This document shows, piece by piece, positions 10,276-21,080 of a DNA stretch of 64,000 bases. The position numbers and the translations under genes were made by a program. The stretch spans positions 769,684,809 through 769,748,808 of the forward strand of contig CM057339.1 in the NCBI GenBank assembly GCA_030015575.1. Direction: 5' to 3'. This DNA is from Agapanthus africanus (lineage: Eukaryota > Streptophyta > Magnoliopsida > Asparagales > Amaryllidaceae). The notes below the pieces were generated by a model that worked only from the letters and a program-made list of their open reading frames with translations, was not told the DNA's origin and did not search any database. Numbering within the stretch: the stretch's first letter is position 1; each line of letters begins with the position of its first letter.

Positions 10276-10283
10276 TATTTATA
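10276..10283 (-). promoter_or_regulatory. TATA box (TATAAATA) of the antisense unit
   Basis: TATAAATACTC on the minus strand, 540 bp upstream of the ORF A start and about 150 bp upstream of the predicted donor. Transcription would start near 10250. A G-box inverted-repeat cluster (10440-10925) lies immediately upstream and is shared with the plus-strand TATA box at 11228. Confidence 0.5.
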
Positions 10284-10439
10284 GGAAGTGATGGAAACGT
10301 TTCATCTCCCCAAATCTCTAGAGGAATCCAACGGTCACAAAAGGTGACAGCGTCGCACTCACGTGCGGACACGTGAGAACAACGCTGCGGGGGCATTTGT
10401 TTCCTGATTTAAAATCAGGAAAGCCCACGGAAGAGGCTT

Positions 10440-10925
10440 CAGAAAAGGGTCACGTGCTTACACGTGACCAGCAGTCACGTGTTGGCACGTGACATTTAAA
10501 AGCATCGGCAAGACAAATTCAGTTTCCCAACTACATCAAAGAAAAGGGCTTCAGAAAGGGTCACGTGCTCCCATGTGACCTGGGTCACGTGTTGGCACGT
10601 GACAATTTAAAACGGCTTCAAAGGCAAACCGGGTCCCTGATCAAATCAAGGAAAAGGCTTCAGAAGAGGTCACGTGCTCCCACGTGACCAGGGTCACGTG
10701 TTGGCACGTGATAATCAAAAGCAGCAGATTTGTTCTCCGGTTAAACCAAGAAAAAGGCTCCAGACGAGGGTCACGTGCTCACACGTGACCAGGGGTCACG
10801 TGGTGGCACGTGACAGCTAAGCAGCGACCAGAAAGCAGAGTACAGAAAGAAAGAAGAGGGCTCGTTCCAAGGGGGTCACGTGCCCACACGTGACCAAGGG
10901 TCACGTGGCCACACGTGACCAACTT
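10440..10925. promoter_or_regulatory. Cluster of paired G-boxes (CACGTG) as inverted repeats
   Basis: Five blocks, each with two CACGTG cores arranged as GGTCACGTG-N2-4-CACGTGACC or close variants, spaced about 100 bp apart with GGGCTTCAGAAAAGG-like filler between. CACGTG is the known core bound by plant bZIP and bHLH factors. The block sits between the divergent TATA boxes at 10276 (-) and 11228 (+). Three further pairs lie at about 11947-12150. Confidence 0.75.
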
Positions 10926-11227
10926 TCAAAGCCTATCTGTTAACAGAAATTAAATTCTGAGAAAAGACCTCTTAAATCTTTCCAAAGCAACCGATTAAAT
11001 TAGAGATTTAAAGGTGATTAAATATCATCTATCTATGGGAAAATCTCGAATTTGGGAAGATTTCCCCGTAAAATCTAACCGAAATAACAAAGGAGAATCT
11101 CTGGATTTAAAATCCAATGGTGAATAAAATTCACCTAATAATCCAAAGGTCCAAAACGAATGATGGATACAAATCAAATCTCTCAATGAAAGATTCATCA
11201 AAAACAAATTGACTCGGCTGCTTCTCC

Positions 11228-11235
11228 TATAAATA
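11228..11235 (+). promoter_or_regulatory. TATA box (TATAAATA) of the G1 LTR-like segment
   Basis: TATAAATA lies inside the inverted repeat CTCCTAT/ATAGGAG. It is followed about 30 bp on by a purine-rich leader with GGAAGAAAGGAGAGAG. This is a good core promoter for plus-strand transcription of the element. The G-box cluster lies 300-800 bp upstream. Confidence 0.6.
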
Positions 11236-12756
11236 GGAGCCAAGAGACACACGGAGAGATATATGCAGAGGGAAGAAAGGAGAGAGCCTTGATACTTTAG
11301 AGGAATTTGGATCTTCTGCAAAAGAAAACCCTAGGTAAGAAAGGGAAGGTTTCATTGAAAGAAAAGAGAATTTAATTCTCAACAGAGTTTAACTCTGATA
11401 TAAAACAGAAGGACATATTTCTTCTCTCTTTGATCTGTAAAGCGCACATCTTCCCTTGAGTTGAGAATTTAATTCTCAATGGGTTGAGATCCTGCCATGC
11501 AGATCCAAAGCATAGAGAGGGAATGGAAGAACGAGAATTTAATTCTCACAGAACTATAGGAATTTAATTCCTTCAAAATAAAATTAGGGTTTGACCCTGT
11601 GTTATGGGAATTTAATTCCTTCAGAATGAAAAGAATCAGGGTTAACCCTAGTTAAGAACTTAGTTCTGTTAAAACAACAAGAATTTAATTCCCTTAATCT
11701 TATTCCCTAGAATAATTCTCTAACAGAGAGTGGGGGTTTAATTCCTTAAAGCTTTTATTAGGGTTTAACCCTATGCAGTTCTTCACATATATGAGGAATT
11801 TAATTCCTACAGAAAATTCAGAGTTCGACTCTTCAAAAGGAACTAGGAATTTAATTCCTCTAAAATTATTGTCAGGGTTCAACCCTACGAGGGATTTAAT
11901 TCCAGAAAGGGATTAACAGATCTTATAAACAACTACAGAAAAGCAGGGTCACGTGTCACCACGTGACCCCCCTAAAAGATCTACAGAAAGCCCTTTGAGG
12001 CAGTGCCTCACGTGACCCACGTGACCCTTGACAGAGGCTTTAACATACTCCATTCAAACACCCGTCACGTGATGACACGTGATGCTCCAAAAGATGCGAT
12101 CTCCTCAGCAGAACAAACGAAGGGAGGGCGCCCTCACTTGCAACCACGTGACCCCTCTTGCCTCAGCGTCTAACGCTAAATTGAAACCCCTGAATTCAGT
12201 GTTAAAACGTTGTTTGGCCTTAGTGTTCAACACTAAACAAAGAACTTTATTTGCAGTGTTCAACACTGATTACCTTAGTGTTCAACACTAATTTGGGATT
12301 TCTGTTGCCAGTGTTTAACACTGGTCTGTTTTAGTGTTTAACACTAATTTGAAGGCCTTGTTGTTGGTGTTGACACCAACTATCTTCTAATGTCAAACAA
12401 TGACTTATCAATCTCATTCTCAGTGTTCAACATTGATTGGTCTTTAGTGTTTAACACTAGGCATTGGCCCAATTGGCTAAATGCCAGAGGCAAAGCCTCT
12501 CCTTCAAGGGACCAACAGGAGGGTCGATGTCCCAGACATGATTGGACTTAGCCCAAGCTGGCCATAAGTCCTCAATTCATAATTAACTGGGCTAATGGGC
12601 TCATAACGTAATTAATTGGTCTTGATCCCAAATTGGGTCAAAGACTATCTAATCCACTCCGGTTCCAGGGTACATCTCTTCACTCCTTTGATACTTGGCG
12701 TTGTAATCCCTCAACGTCTTCAAAGAGGTGACGGGTCCCGATGACCACATATTGAT

Positions 12757-13158
12757 ATGGACTGTGGGGTCCTTAAACCCATGGACTACGACGTCCTTAA
12801 CCTTGACCAAGATGTCTTAAAACTAACAATGGACTGTGGGGTCCTTAAACCCATGGACTACGACGTCCTTAACCTTGACCGAGATGTCTTAAAACTAACA
12901 ATGGACTGTGGGGTCCTTAAACCCACGGACTACGATGTCCTTAACCTTGACCGAGATGTCTTAAAACTAACAATGGACTGTGGGGTCCTTAAACCCACGG
13001 ACTACGACGTCCTTAACCTTGACCGAGATGTCTTAAAACTAACATTGGACCGCAATGTCCTTAAACTACCCATGGACCACAATGTCTTTAAACTACCTAT
13101 GGACCGCAATGTCTTTAAACTAGCAACGGACCATCATGTCCCTAAACTGGAACAATAG
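12757..13158. repeat. 72-bp then 27-bp hairpin-unit array, second locus
   Basis: Four 72-bp units (GGACTGTGGGGTCC, GGACTACGACGTCC, GACCGAGATGTC blocks) followed by four 24-27-bp units (GGACCGCAATGTCC type). It is the same family as 6424-7003 and 3388-3636. It is preceded at 12667-12742 by the same GGGTACATCTC preamble. The whole array is one open frame of 133 codons beginning at an ATG, giving a 9-residue repeat like DRDVLKLTM. No other evidence supports translation. Confidence 0.9.
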
Positions 13159-13159
13159 A

Positions 13160-13545
13160 GCCACGCATACTCTTTTGCCGGATCTAAACGATCCCGTTTA
13201 AGTTGATCTTAGCCTCAAATATGGCTAACGTATCCTTAAACCTTCAAACAGACTGGACTATGAATCCCTCCAATCAATTTTGGTTCAAGGGTACATCTCG
13301 GAACTCCTTTGACACCTGTCGTTGTAATCCTTCAACGCCGTCAGAGAGGTAACGGGTCCCGACGGCCATACATACAATGGACCATTATGTCCCTAAACTG
13401 GAACAATGGAGCCCAAATGCTCTCTTGTCGGATCTAAACGACCCCGTTAAGTTGATCTTAGTCTCAAGATAGACTAACGCATCCTTAACAAACGTTTGAG
13501 TTGATCTTAGCCTCAAATATGGCTAACGTATCCTCAAACCAAACC
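13160..13545. repeat. Short repeats with GATCTTAG hairpins
   Basis: Three copies of GTTGATCTTAG followed by a small hairpin: TTAGCC/GGCTAA at 13209-13228, TTAGTC/GACTAA at 13458-13477, and TTAGCC/GGCTAA again near 13510. The loop TCAAATAT or TCAAGATA is nearly constant while the stem base pair changes from C-G to T-A. A third GGGTACATCTC preamble is at 13298-13372. Confidence 0.75.
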
Positions 13546-13950
13546 CCCAATCCCAAATCTAAGATAATACGGATTTGGACTAGTCCACGCCCTACGGGTG
13601 ACGACAGAACTCGGTCTCCGTAAACAATCAACGGGAAACAAAACATAAAATAAATACACACGACACGAAGTGACCATCTGGAGAAGGAGAAAATGGTTAC
13701 CGCGATGCGGTAGCGTAATTAACTGCAGGGGCTTGCGCCTGCAGGGAAGAGCGTCCCCATAATCAAAAACCCCTCAGACGAGGGGGAATCTGACGAAGTC
13801 TGCTATATCGGACGCATCCGTCTAAACCTCCGATGCACGGTGCCATAAATCAACTTGGCATTTTCGGAGAGGTGGACGGATAGCACCAATTAGCATCTGC
13901 CCCGAACCTCAGGTGAGACGTCCCGCGTCTCGGCCGCCGTTCGGAGGGGA
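13546..13950. other. Non-coding segment before C0
   Basis: No ORF of note. Two GC-rich hairpins are visible (CTGCAGG/CCTGCAG near 13730, CCCCTC/GAGGGG near 13772). The source element is not recognised; it could be the end of G1 or another repeat. Confidence 0.4.
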
Positions 13951-15281
13951 ACAGAATCTATGTACACCAACAAAGTATGACTTTGAATGTTGCACCTGAA
14001 GGGGTAAAACCCATTGGGTGCAAATGGATCTTGAGAAGATTCTTGGTGTAAATGGAAAAGTTGAGACTTTCAAAGCTAGACTTGTAATAAAAGGTTTTCG
14101 TCAATAACCAGATGTGGTTTATAATGAAACCTTTTCTCCAGTGGCTATGCTTAAGTCCATCAGGATTAAAGCTCGCATCGCGGAGTTGGAACATCTGTTT
14201 TGATGTGGCAGTCAAAGAGTTTGATTTCATAAAAAAGGTAGAAGAACCTTGTATATACAAGAAGGTTGTAGAGAGTAAGGTTGTCTTCCACGTATTGTAC
14301 GTAGATGACATACTCTTGATAGGAAATGGTTTCTTATGCTACACTCGGTCAAGGTTCTCTTATCACAAGGATTCTCCATAGAAGATCTGGATGATACCTA
14401 CTACATCTCATGGATTATGATCTATAGTGATAGATCTAAGTGGATGTTGGGAGTGTCCCAAATCCAGGTACATTAACACCATACTAAAGGGGTTTAGTAT
14501 GGAGGATTCTAAACGTGGTGGGTCGCCTACTTACTCATGAATCACTCTCTCCAAAAAGATGTCTCCCGAGACTGATTTGGAGAGAGCTTGCGTGCAAGCG
14601 ATACCCTATGCTTCGGCAGTAGGCTCTATCATGTATACGATGTTATGTACCAGACCAGATGTAGCTGACTCGCTAGGTGTAGTGATCAGGAATCAATCGG
14701 ATTTTGGGAGAATCACTAGACAGCTGTGTAGGACATTCTTAATTACTTGAGAAGCACTAAAGAAATGTTCTTGGGTTTGGTGACGGTGAACTCCAGTGGG
14801 ATTCCTTTACCAATTCTAGCTCCCAGAGTTATAAGGTCGACTAAAAGTCAGTCTCGGGCTTTGTCTTTACCCTCAGTGGAGAGACGGTATGTTGGAAGAG
14901 TTCCAAGCTATATACCATAGCAAACTAGACGATAAAGGTTGAATGCATCGCTACCAACGATGCTGCCAAAGTGGATGTCTGGATAATTCTTGTTCATGAG
15001 ATGAACATGGTTCCTACCATTGAGCGTCCAATAACTATTATTGTGACAACAATGGAGTTATGGCTTTGGCCTAGGAACCCTGGTCCCATCAGCGATCCAG
15101 ATATATTGGACAGTATCACCTGATCAGGGAGATTGTTAATCTCCAAGGGATCGAGGTAACGAGAAATGACGCGAAGGATAACACGGCGGATCCACTCATA
15201 GAGGCCTTTCCCTAGAGAGACTTTTATGGGGCATTGAGTATGAGATACGACAACAAATGGCCTTAGTGCAAGTGGGAGATT
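13951..15281 (+). pseudogene. Ty1/copia fragment C0: RT and RNase H remnants
   Basis: It begins in the link between integrase and RT (matches C1 from about 22830). It keeps VLYVDDILLIGN (catalytic RT box, near 14300), ASAVGSIMYTMLCTRPDVA, and RNase H pieces to about 15210. Stops and frameshifts are many, and about 170 bp around 14155-14180 are deleted relative to C1, where SPSG abruptly meets the RT palm. It ends with GTGCAAGTGGGAGAT, the polypurine tract, directly before an LTR start. The gag, protease and integrase parts are missing. Confidence 0.85.
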
Positions 15282-15302
15282 GTTAGTTATATGTATGCAC
15301 TA
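15282..15302 (+). repeat. Start of a copia LTR (about 20 bp), cut by a chromovirus fragment
   Basis: TGTTAGTTATATGTATGCAC matches the first bases of the C1 and C2 LTRs and follows a polypurine tract. The sequence then switches to minus-strand Ty3/gypsy RT. The rest of an LTR of this family resumes at 19818, beyond the chromovirus. Confidence 0.75.
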
Positions 15303-16146
15303 TAAACTGGTCCAAGAACGGAGAAAAGATTCGGTTCATCAAGTCCATAAATATCGTCGGTGCATTCGTGACTCCGAATGGCATCACTAAATACTCGTAA
15401 TGTCCATACCAAGTTCAGAACACAGTCTTGCAAATATCCTTTGATTTAACTCGGACCTGATGATATCCGGATCGCAAATCCAGCTTCGAGAATACCCTCG
15501 CGCCACTAAGTCGCTCGAATAATTTGCCAATGCGAGGGATCGGGTACTTGTTCTTAATAGTCATCCGGTTTAATTCTCGATAATCGATGCACATCCTTCT
15601 TGTGCCATCTTTCTTCTTTACTAGAAGAACTGGAGCTCTCCAAGGTGAATTGTTGCTGCGAATCCAACCCTTCTCTAGCAATTCGGTAACCTGCTTCTTG
15701 GCTTCTTCCAACTCCACTGGTGCCATTGGATAGTACGCCTTTGAGATTGGCACTGCACCAGGAACAAGATCGATCGCGAACTCCACATCTCGTTTTGGTG
15801 GTAAACCCGAGATGTCCTCAAACACGTCCATGAACTCCCGAACTACAGCTGGCGCTTCCTCCTTATCAACTTCCATTGACGAAAGAACATTGTTTGTCGG
15901 CCTAGCCCTAAACTCGACTGGCCCGACAGAACTGCTTCCTCCAGCAAAAACAAACTCCGGTTGTCCGGGAATCTGGAAAATCACTTTCTTTGCCCTACAA
16001 TCGATGGGAGCGTGGAAAGTGCCGAGAAAATCGATTCCCAAGACAATATCATAACTGCCGGTATCGATCACCAAGAAATCTGCAAAACATGAACTGGTAA
16101 GCAATGAAACTGAGAGAACCAAGGAAATTTCATAACCATGAATCAA
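15303..16146 (-). pseudogene. Truncated chromovirus (Ty3/gypsy) protease-RT
   Basis: Read on the minus strand, [15 protein letters not shown] (end of protease) is followed by the RT N-terminal half: [48 protein letters not shown]. After a stop at 15415 and a small frame change come MPFGVTNAP and [12 protein letters not shown]. It is cut at about 15303, before the YVDD box, and the start lacks gag. Spacing and motifs are like Tekay/Del-type chromoviruses and unlike the Tat pol at 1-3292. It lies downstream (in its own direction) of the LTR at 16513-19816. Confidence 0.85.
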
Positions 16147-16485
16147 GGAAATGAATCAAGACCAGGACTCCAAGTTACTTAAATAGAGTACCGCATTGTA
16201 ACCATGCTGCAGTTCATAGGTACAATCACATAACTCCGTTCAAGTCGCCAAATCCTAGTATCAGAATCAAAGGAATAGGATGGGAGAAATAATAGGGAAC
16301 CAAAAGATTTCAAGCCGAGATGCAACTTCATTCCATCTCGTCAAGGAAAAGGGTCAAGAGAAAGATATGATTCAAGAATGGCAAGATAGTAAAGTGGCAG
16401 GACATGCTCCTAATTACGAGTTTTCTGATTCGTGTATTGGGTCCAATACCCAACTACAAAAGAATCAAACCCGATAAACCTAAAT

Positions 16486-16503
16486 CCTATGTCTCAGATA
16501 CCA
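16486..16503 (-). other. Degenerate primer-binding site of the chromovirus
   Basis: The minus strand reads TGGTATCTGAGACATAGG, close to the TGGTATCAGAGC site complementary to initiator tRNA-Met, nine bases inside the proposed LTR end. The spacing and match support a minus-strand element with its 5' LTR at 16513-19816. Confidence 0.55.
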
Positions 16504-16512
16504 AACAAACCC

Positions 16513-19500
16513 TGTCACGCCCCGCTTCCCAGAGTGCGCTAAGATCGACACGTGACAGAGCCAACCATGCTACCTATGGCTAGGAAACATCCCTCCACAG
16601 TCACATTACGGCTGTCTAGAGATATCAAGAACAGTAGAAATAGAAAATAAACTATCTAGTACATGTCCATATGCCAGAATAAACGAGTCAAGAAATAATA
16701 TGCGGAAGCAATAAATCCAAGTAACAATAACAATCTGGAAGGTACGTCCCAATACGGGCTCACATCAGAAAATAAAATGCTGAAAGGAAACTAAACTAGA
16801 ATACTAACAGTGTCTTCACTGCTCGGCCTGTCGACTAAAACACTCCTGCTCGGCCTGCGGCAAGGGTAGCGGATCTGGGCCATGCAAAACCCAGACGTTA
16901 GCGCGTCATAATATCAAAAATAATAAATGAACAGGATACACGAGATATGCAGGCATGAATCATATAGTAACATGAATATAATAAGTAAACACGGATATAG
17001 AACAGTGAAGTGTATCAATATATGTGTCGTGCAGTGATCAATCTAAACTGTGCTACTGGGTTATCTATTCTAAAATTGTTTGAAATCAATTAATGTAATC
17101 ATCCATGTAACTCACAGGATATGTCCCGTTACCCCCGGGACCACGGATCAGGAATATGTGAACCAAGAGTGGTTCTGTCCCGTTACCCCCTGGGACCACG
17201 GATCAAGAATATGTAAGAGTCACGAATGGCTTTGTCCCGTTACCTCCCGGGACCACGGATCAAGTAATACCCTTTTAAGTTACACTTTAGTTCACACTTT
17301 TGATTTCCCCATACCCCCAAAGTTATATGTTCAAGTCAGGTATTGATAAATCTGGAGCTAATACCAACACAGGATCAAGCAGGTACAGGTTTGTCTAAAT
17401 AGATGACAGGATATGTCCGTAGGGAAAACATGTCAAGATTGTCGGCATTAGTAACAAGATCAGGTATCAAGTCAAGCAGTGGTATATCAGGTCAAATCAG
17501 GTAGTGCACATGTGTCAAGCGGATGCTCATAATAAATTGTAGCAAGTATTGAATCAAGGTGAAAGTACGGATGTACAATAAAAGCATGGATGCATAAATA
17601 TCGATCAGGGGTCACATCATGACTAAGTAGGATGCACAATTATCAAGCATGATGCACTAATACAACAGTAACATGAAATAATATGGTCTCGGCGTGCAAC
17701 TAGATATGTAATAAACCGTACGGATACAGACAGATACTATAAAACTGTAAATCGGTAAAATTTGCTGAATATTAAAACACAAGCACTATTATTTATTAAA
17801 TAGATATTGATATAATAATATTAACATGGATAACATATTCAAACCGATTAATAACTATAAAAGTGGTATTGATTAACCATGCACAAGAAAGTCCCGTTCA
17901 GAAATTCAGCGTCATCCTGATTTGTAAAAAAAGCTTAAAAATAACAAACTTTCTCCAAAAGGGACGTGTCTTATACCAAAACAAAGATAATTCAATAATG
18001 TTTTCATTTTTATAAGTTGAAGTATCTCAGGTTGTTCCTACAAAATGTTATGAACATTCGAAATTGAAAGTTTGCTGCTGGAATTTTCCTGGACAGCAGT
18101 TTAGAGATATTTTCATTTGCATTTTATGTTATTTAAACAATTTATTTTGCAAGTAAATATTTCATAAAGTTATAGTATTCTGAGTTAGCGTTGTAACGAA
18201 CTAAAGAACATATACTAATAATTTTCTATGATTTATAATGAATTTTATAAGGTAAGGTGTACAGTAAATTTCAGATTTGTTGTATCCGCTTTGCAACGGC
18301 GTTTCATGTGTAAACTATAATATTTTCAAACTATATTTTGTATAACATTATAAAATTCAGATTATAAACTAATTAAAGATAATAATAAGAAATATTACGA
18401 CGATTTATATTTTAAATGATATGGATGCAAACGGGTATCCGAAAACGGTAAAACTTTAATATGGATGTACAATGCAATTAAAATGTGATATTTTTATTCA
18501 TATGGATGCAAAATAAGATACATAGCATGTAGCAAGATGAATTAGCATGCGAATAGATATGTAAATATTGATATGGATGCATACGGATGTCCGAAGACAG
18601 TAAAACTGTAAAATGGTAATGTGGGATGCATAGCTAAACATTATGTGATGTTATTATTCAAATGAGTGCACTATATTGTAGTCTACCATGTAACAAGATA
18701 AATTTGCATGCACTAGATATGAAATAAATTATACGGATGCAAACGGACGTCATAAAACAGTAAAATGATAACAGGGGATGTACAATACACTAAACATGAA
18801 ATATTATTATTAATATGGATGTAGTATATATCATAGCATGTAGCAAGATAAACTTGCCTCGATCGAATCACGCGACGGATATGCACAGCACATCCAACGT
18901 CGGTAAATCATCGCAACGCACACGCGGCACGCGGGACGGGTCCAGGCAAGGCAAGAGGATGATCACACAGGCAAGGTACGTTCACTGGATCACTCGGATC
19001 ATCAGCGACGAGCACGGCTCCGGCGGTGATCACCGGAATCAAGAAACAAGATCAAGAAAAAGAAAGAAGAAAGAAAAAGAAGAAGTAAGAAGAAGATGCT
19101 GTATATTAAATAAGGAAAGAAAAATAAAATAAAATATATATAAATATATATATGCAGAGGAGAGAGAGAGAGAAAGGGGTTGTTAGTTTGTCAGGAAATT
19201 AGTTTAGATTTAAATTTAAAAAATCTTTCATTAGTTAACTAAATTTTAATTTATATCAGTTTATAAAATTAATATTATATAAATAAAATTTGATATTCTG
19301 GTAAATACAAATATAGTCCAAAATATGCCCGAGTCGGGTCTAAAATTCAGTTTTAAAATACGAAAAAATATACATGTCGACCAAAATTAAAGTTGGATAT
19401 CCGGGTAACGAAAAAATGCGTACCCCCAAGAACGGATGCATGCACGTGCACGTAGTCATCCCAACAAGTCCGTTTCACTGAACGGGACGAGAACAAGATG

Positions 19501-19816
19501 CGCGGATGCTACCACGGGGTTAGGGGTATCATGCAGGCCATGCAATGTATTTTAAAAATATTGCTTAAAATGTTATATTAAAAATGCAGATGCCAGGTAA
19601 AATGCTAGTATGCAAATGAAAGTACACGAGTCCACGTATCAAGTCAGGATAAATCATAAACATGAATCAAGACAGGTTTCAAGCAAGCGGGTCGAGTCGA
19701 ATGCAAATACAAATGTCAAATATACTATTCGCACCCAAAACATAATAAATCAAGAAAATACCATAAATAAAGAAATACATGAACTAGAACTGGTATAAAT
19801 GAACTAGGGTATTACA
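16513..19816 (-). repeat. Chromovirus LTR (3304 bp, 5' LTR of the minus-strand element)
   Basis: Bounded on the plus strand by TGTCACGCCCCG and GGGTATTACA, i.e. TG...CA ends typical of chromovirus LTRs. It holds a three-copy tandem repeat at about 17098-17265 (GTCCCGTTACCCCC...ACCACGGATCA, about 62 bp) and a three-copy AT-rich repeat of 153-163 bp at about 18420-18870 (ATGGATGCAAACGG...). A weaker relative of the latter lies near 17570-17760. The flanks AACCC and ATCGC do not match, as expected for a truncated element. No gene is visible inside. Confidence 0.65.
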
Positions 19817-19817
19817 A

Positions 19818-20866
19818 TCGCGATATGTGATATCGGTCGGTTATATATGATATAGCCGGGCTGTCGAATCAAGTGTTAATTCGATAAGTTGATACATTAA
19901 ATATTAGTCGGTTGTATGTGATATAGCCGGATTATTAAATCAGGTGTTGATTTAATAATTTAATGTATAATTATATATTTGATATATTATCTTAGATTAA
20001 CTAATATTAGCTCACTTAAGATTTCTTTTTCTTACTTGTGTACACTTAGTATATATGTGATATATATTAATGTACATTTTTTATGTCATGCTAGATGATA
20101 CATGAGACATGGGTGTATGAGACTCATACCATGCTTATCATAATAATGGGTTTTATTTATTTAAAGTGAATCAAAATTAGTTGGAAATTAGTCACATGGT
20201 TCAAGCTTAGTGGAAGCTTGTAGAACCCATTGACTTAGTCCACTAATTTTGTCTTACATTAGATATTTATTAACCCAACCATTATCATTAGCCATGGTTT
20301 AGTCTCTACAAAGATTAGTATATGATATTAACTCACCCATGGTTGCCATTCTACACTAGACCTTTTCCATGGTTGCTTTTCTTCATCTCCTTTCTCAAGC
20401 TTTCTAGCTTTTTGGGAGGTGAAGAAAATGAGTGAGAAAATAATTTCTAAAGTGAGCAAAATCCCTACTTCATCATCCTCTACTAGATTAGCCATTTAGT
20501 TTAGGGTGTTTGCTTCACTAATTCCATATTAGTGAAGAGATATCTTGAGTTGGTGTCTGCTCAACGTAGATCATTTTTGGCCTCGAAGACTTCAAGCAAG
20601 CTTGTTCCTTTCATCTTGTGGAGCCTTTCTAGAGTCCGGGAGTTCACTACTTGGAGCGAAGGGACTACTACACGGAGCTATTGAAGTGATGGACCGGTCT
20701 ACAAAGGTTGTATTCCTTGTTCACTTAGATGTAAAGATATTTACATTCTAGTTTCGTCTAATTCTCTAGTTAAGATTCTAGGTTAGGTTTCTTTAGCGCG
20801 CCAAATTTTTTAAAACGGCATGGTCGATGCCTCCCGAAACCCAGCGGCGACCCTAGGGAACCCTGT
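19818..20866 (+). repeat. Copia LTR, 3' part (5' LTR of C1)
   Basis: From TCGCGATAT onward it follows the last half of the C1 3' LTR (from about 25490): TATCGGTCGGTTATAT, the CACACTTAGTATATATG-type block, and the end GGGAACCCTGTA, equivalent to CAACCCTACA elsewhere. The first 1.1 kb are missing, replaced by the chromovirus. It may be the second half of the LTR begun at 15282. Between 20867 and 21080 only the last part of the leader remains (compare 37642-37859); the primer-binding site is deleted. Confidence 0.8.
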
Positions 20867-21080
20867 ACGGGGAACCTCCTTCAAAGTACCGACACTGGCC
20901 TGGCTGAAAGATTAATGAACTTGTAAGGTGTGATTAATCCCGGCTAGTCTTACCTTTTAGGGTTTGAAGGAAGATTTGATAAAAACAGTGGGAGCCATCC
21001 TGATTAGATAAGATAATAACCAATCTAATCTTGCAAGAGAATACGCTAAGTGTTTTCTTCTCTCTCTCCAGGTAGCGACC

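Larger units (their letters stand above)
9851..12470. repeat. Field of 13-15-bp palindromes with TTTAA-type core
   Basis: More than twenty near-perfect palindromes of the form arm-TTTAA-arm' (or TTAAA, TTCAA). Examples: AGGAATTAAATTCCT (9851), GGGAATTAAATTCCC (9877), GAGAATTAAATTCTC (10198), TCCTGATTTAAAATCAGGA (10402), repeated GAGAATTTAATTCTC and AGGAATTTAATTCCT, AGAGTTTAACTCT and AGGGTTTAACCCT in 11360-11930, then TAGTGTTCAACACTA and CAGTGTTTAACACTG in 12220-12460. The arm sequence changes by block; the core stays. The segment is probably the LTR of G1 because it holds the TATA boxes. I found no clear TG...CA ends. Confidence 0.85.
1..13950 (+). mobile_element. Tat-lineage Ty3/gypsy retrotransposon G1 (5' part outside window)
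   Basis: The order is pol fragment, tandem-repeat-rich non-coding DNA, minus-strand ORFs, then an LTR-like segment with a TATA box. This is the known layout of Tat/Ogre/Retand-type elements, in which an extra antisense ORF lies between pol and the 3' LTR. The lineage call rests on two RNase H domains in tandem in pol (seen) and on the repeats and antisense ORFs downstream. I could not fix the LTR ends or a primer-binding site. The right limit of 13950 is where copia sequence C0 begins, so the extent is an inference. Part of 12470-13950 could belong to another repeat. Confidence 0.6.

Noticed and set aside
16513..19816. Solo LTR with target duplication
   Set aside because: The 5-bp flanks AACCC and ATCGC differ, and a primer-site-like sequence and protease-RT lie on one side, so it is a truncated element.
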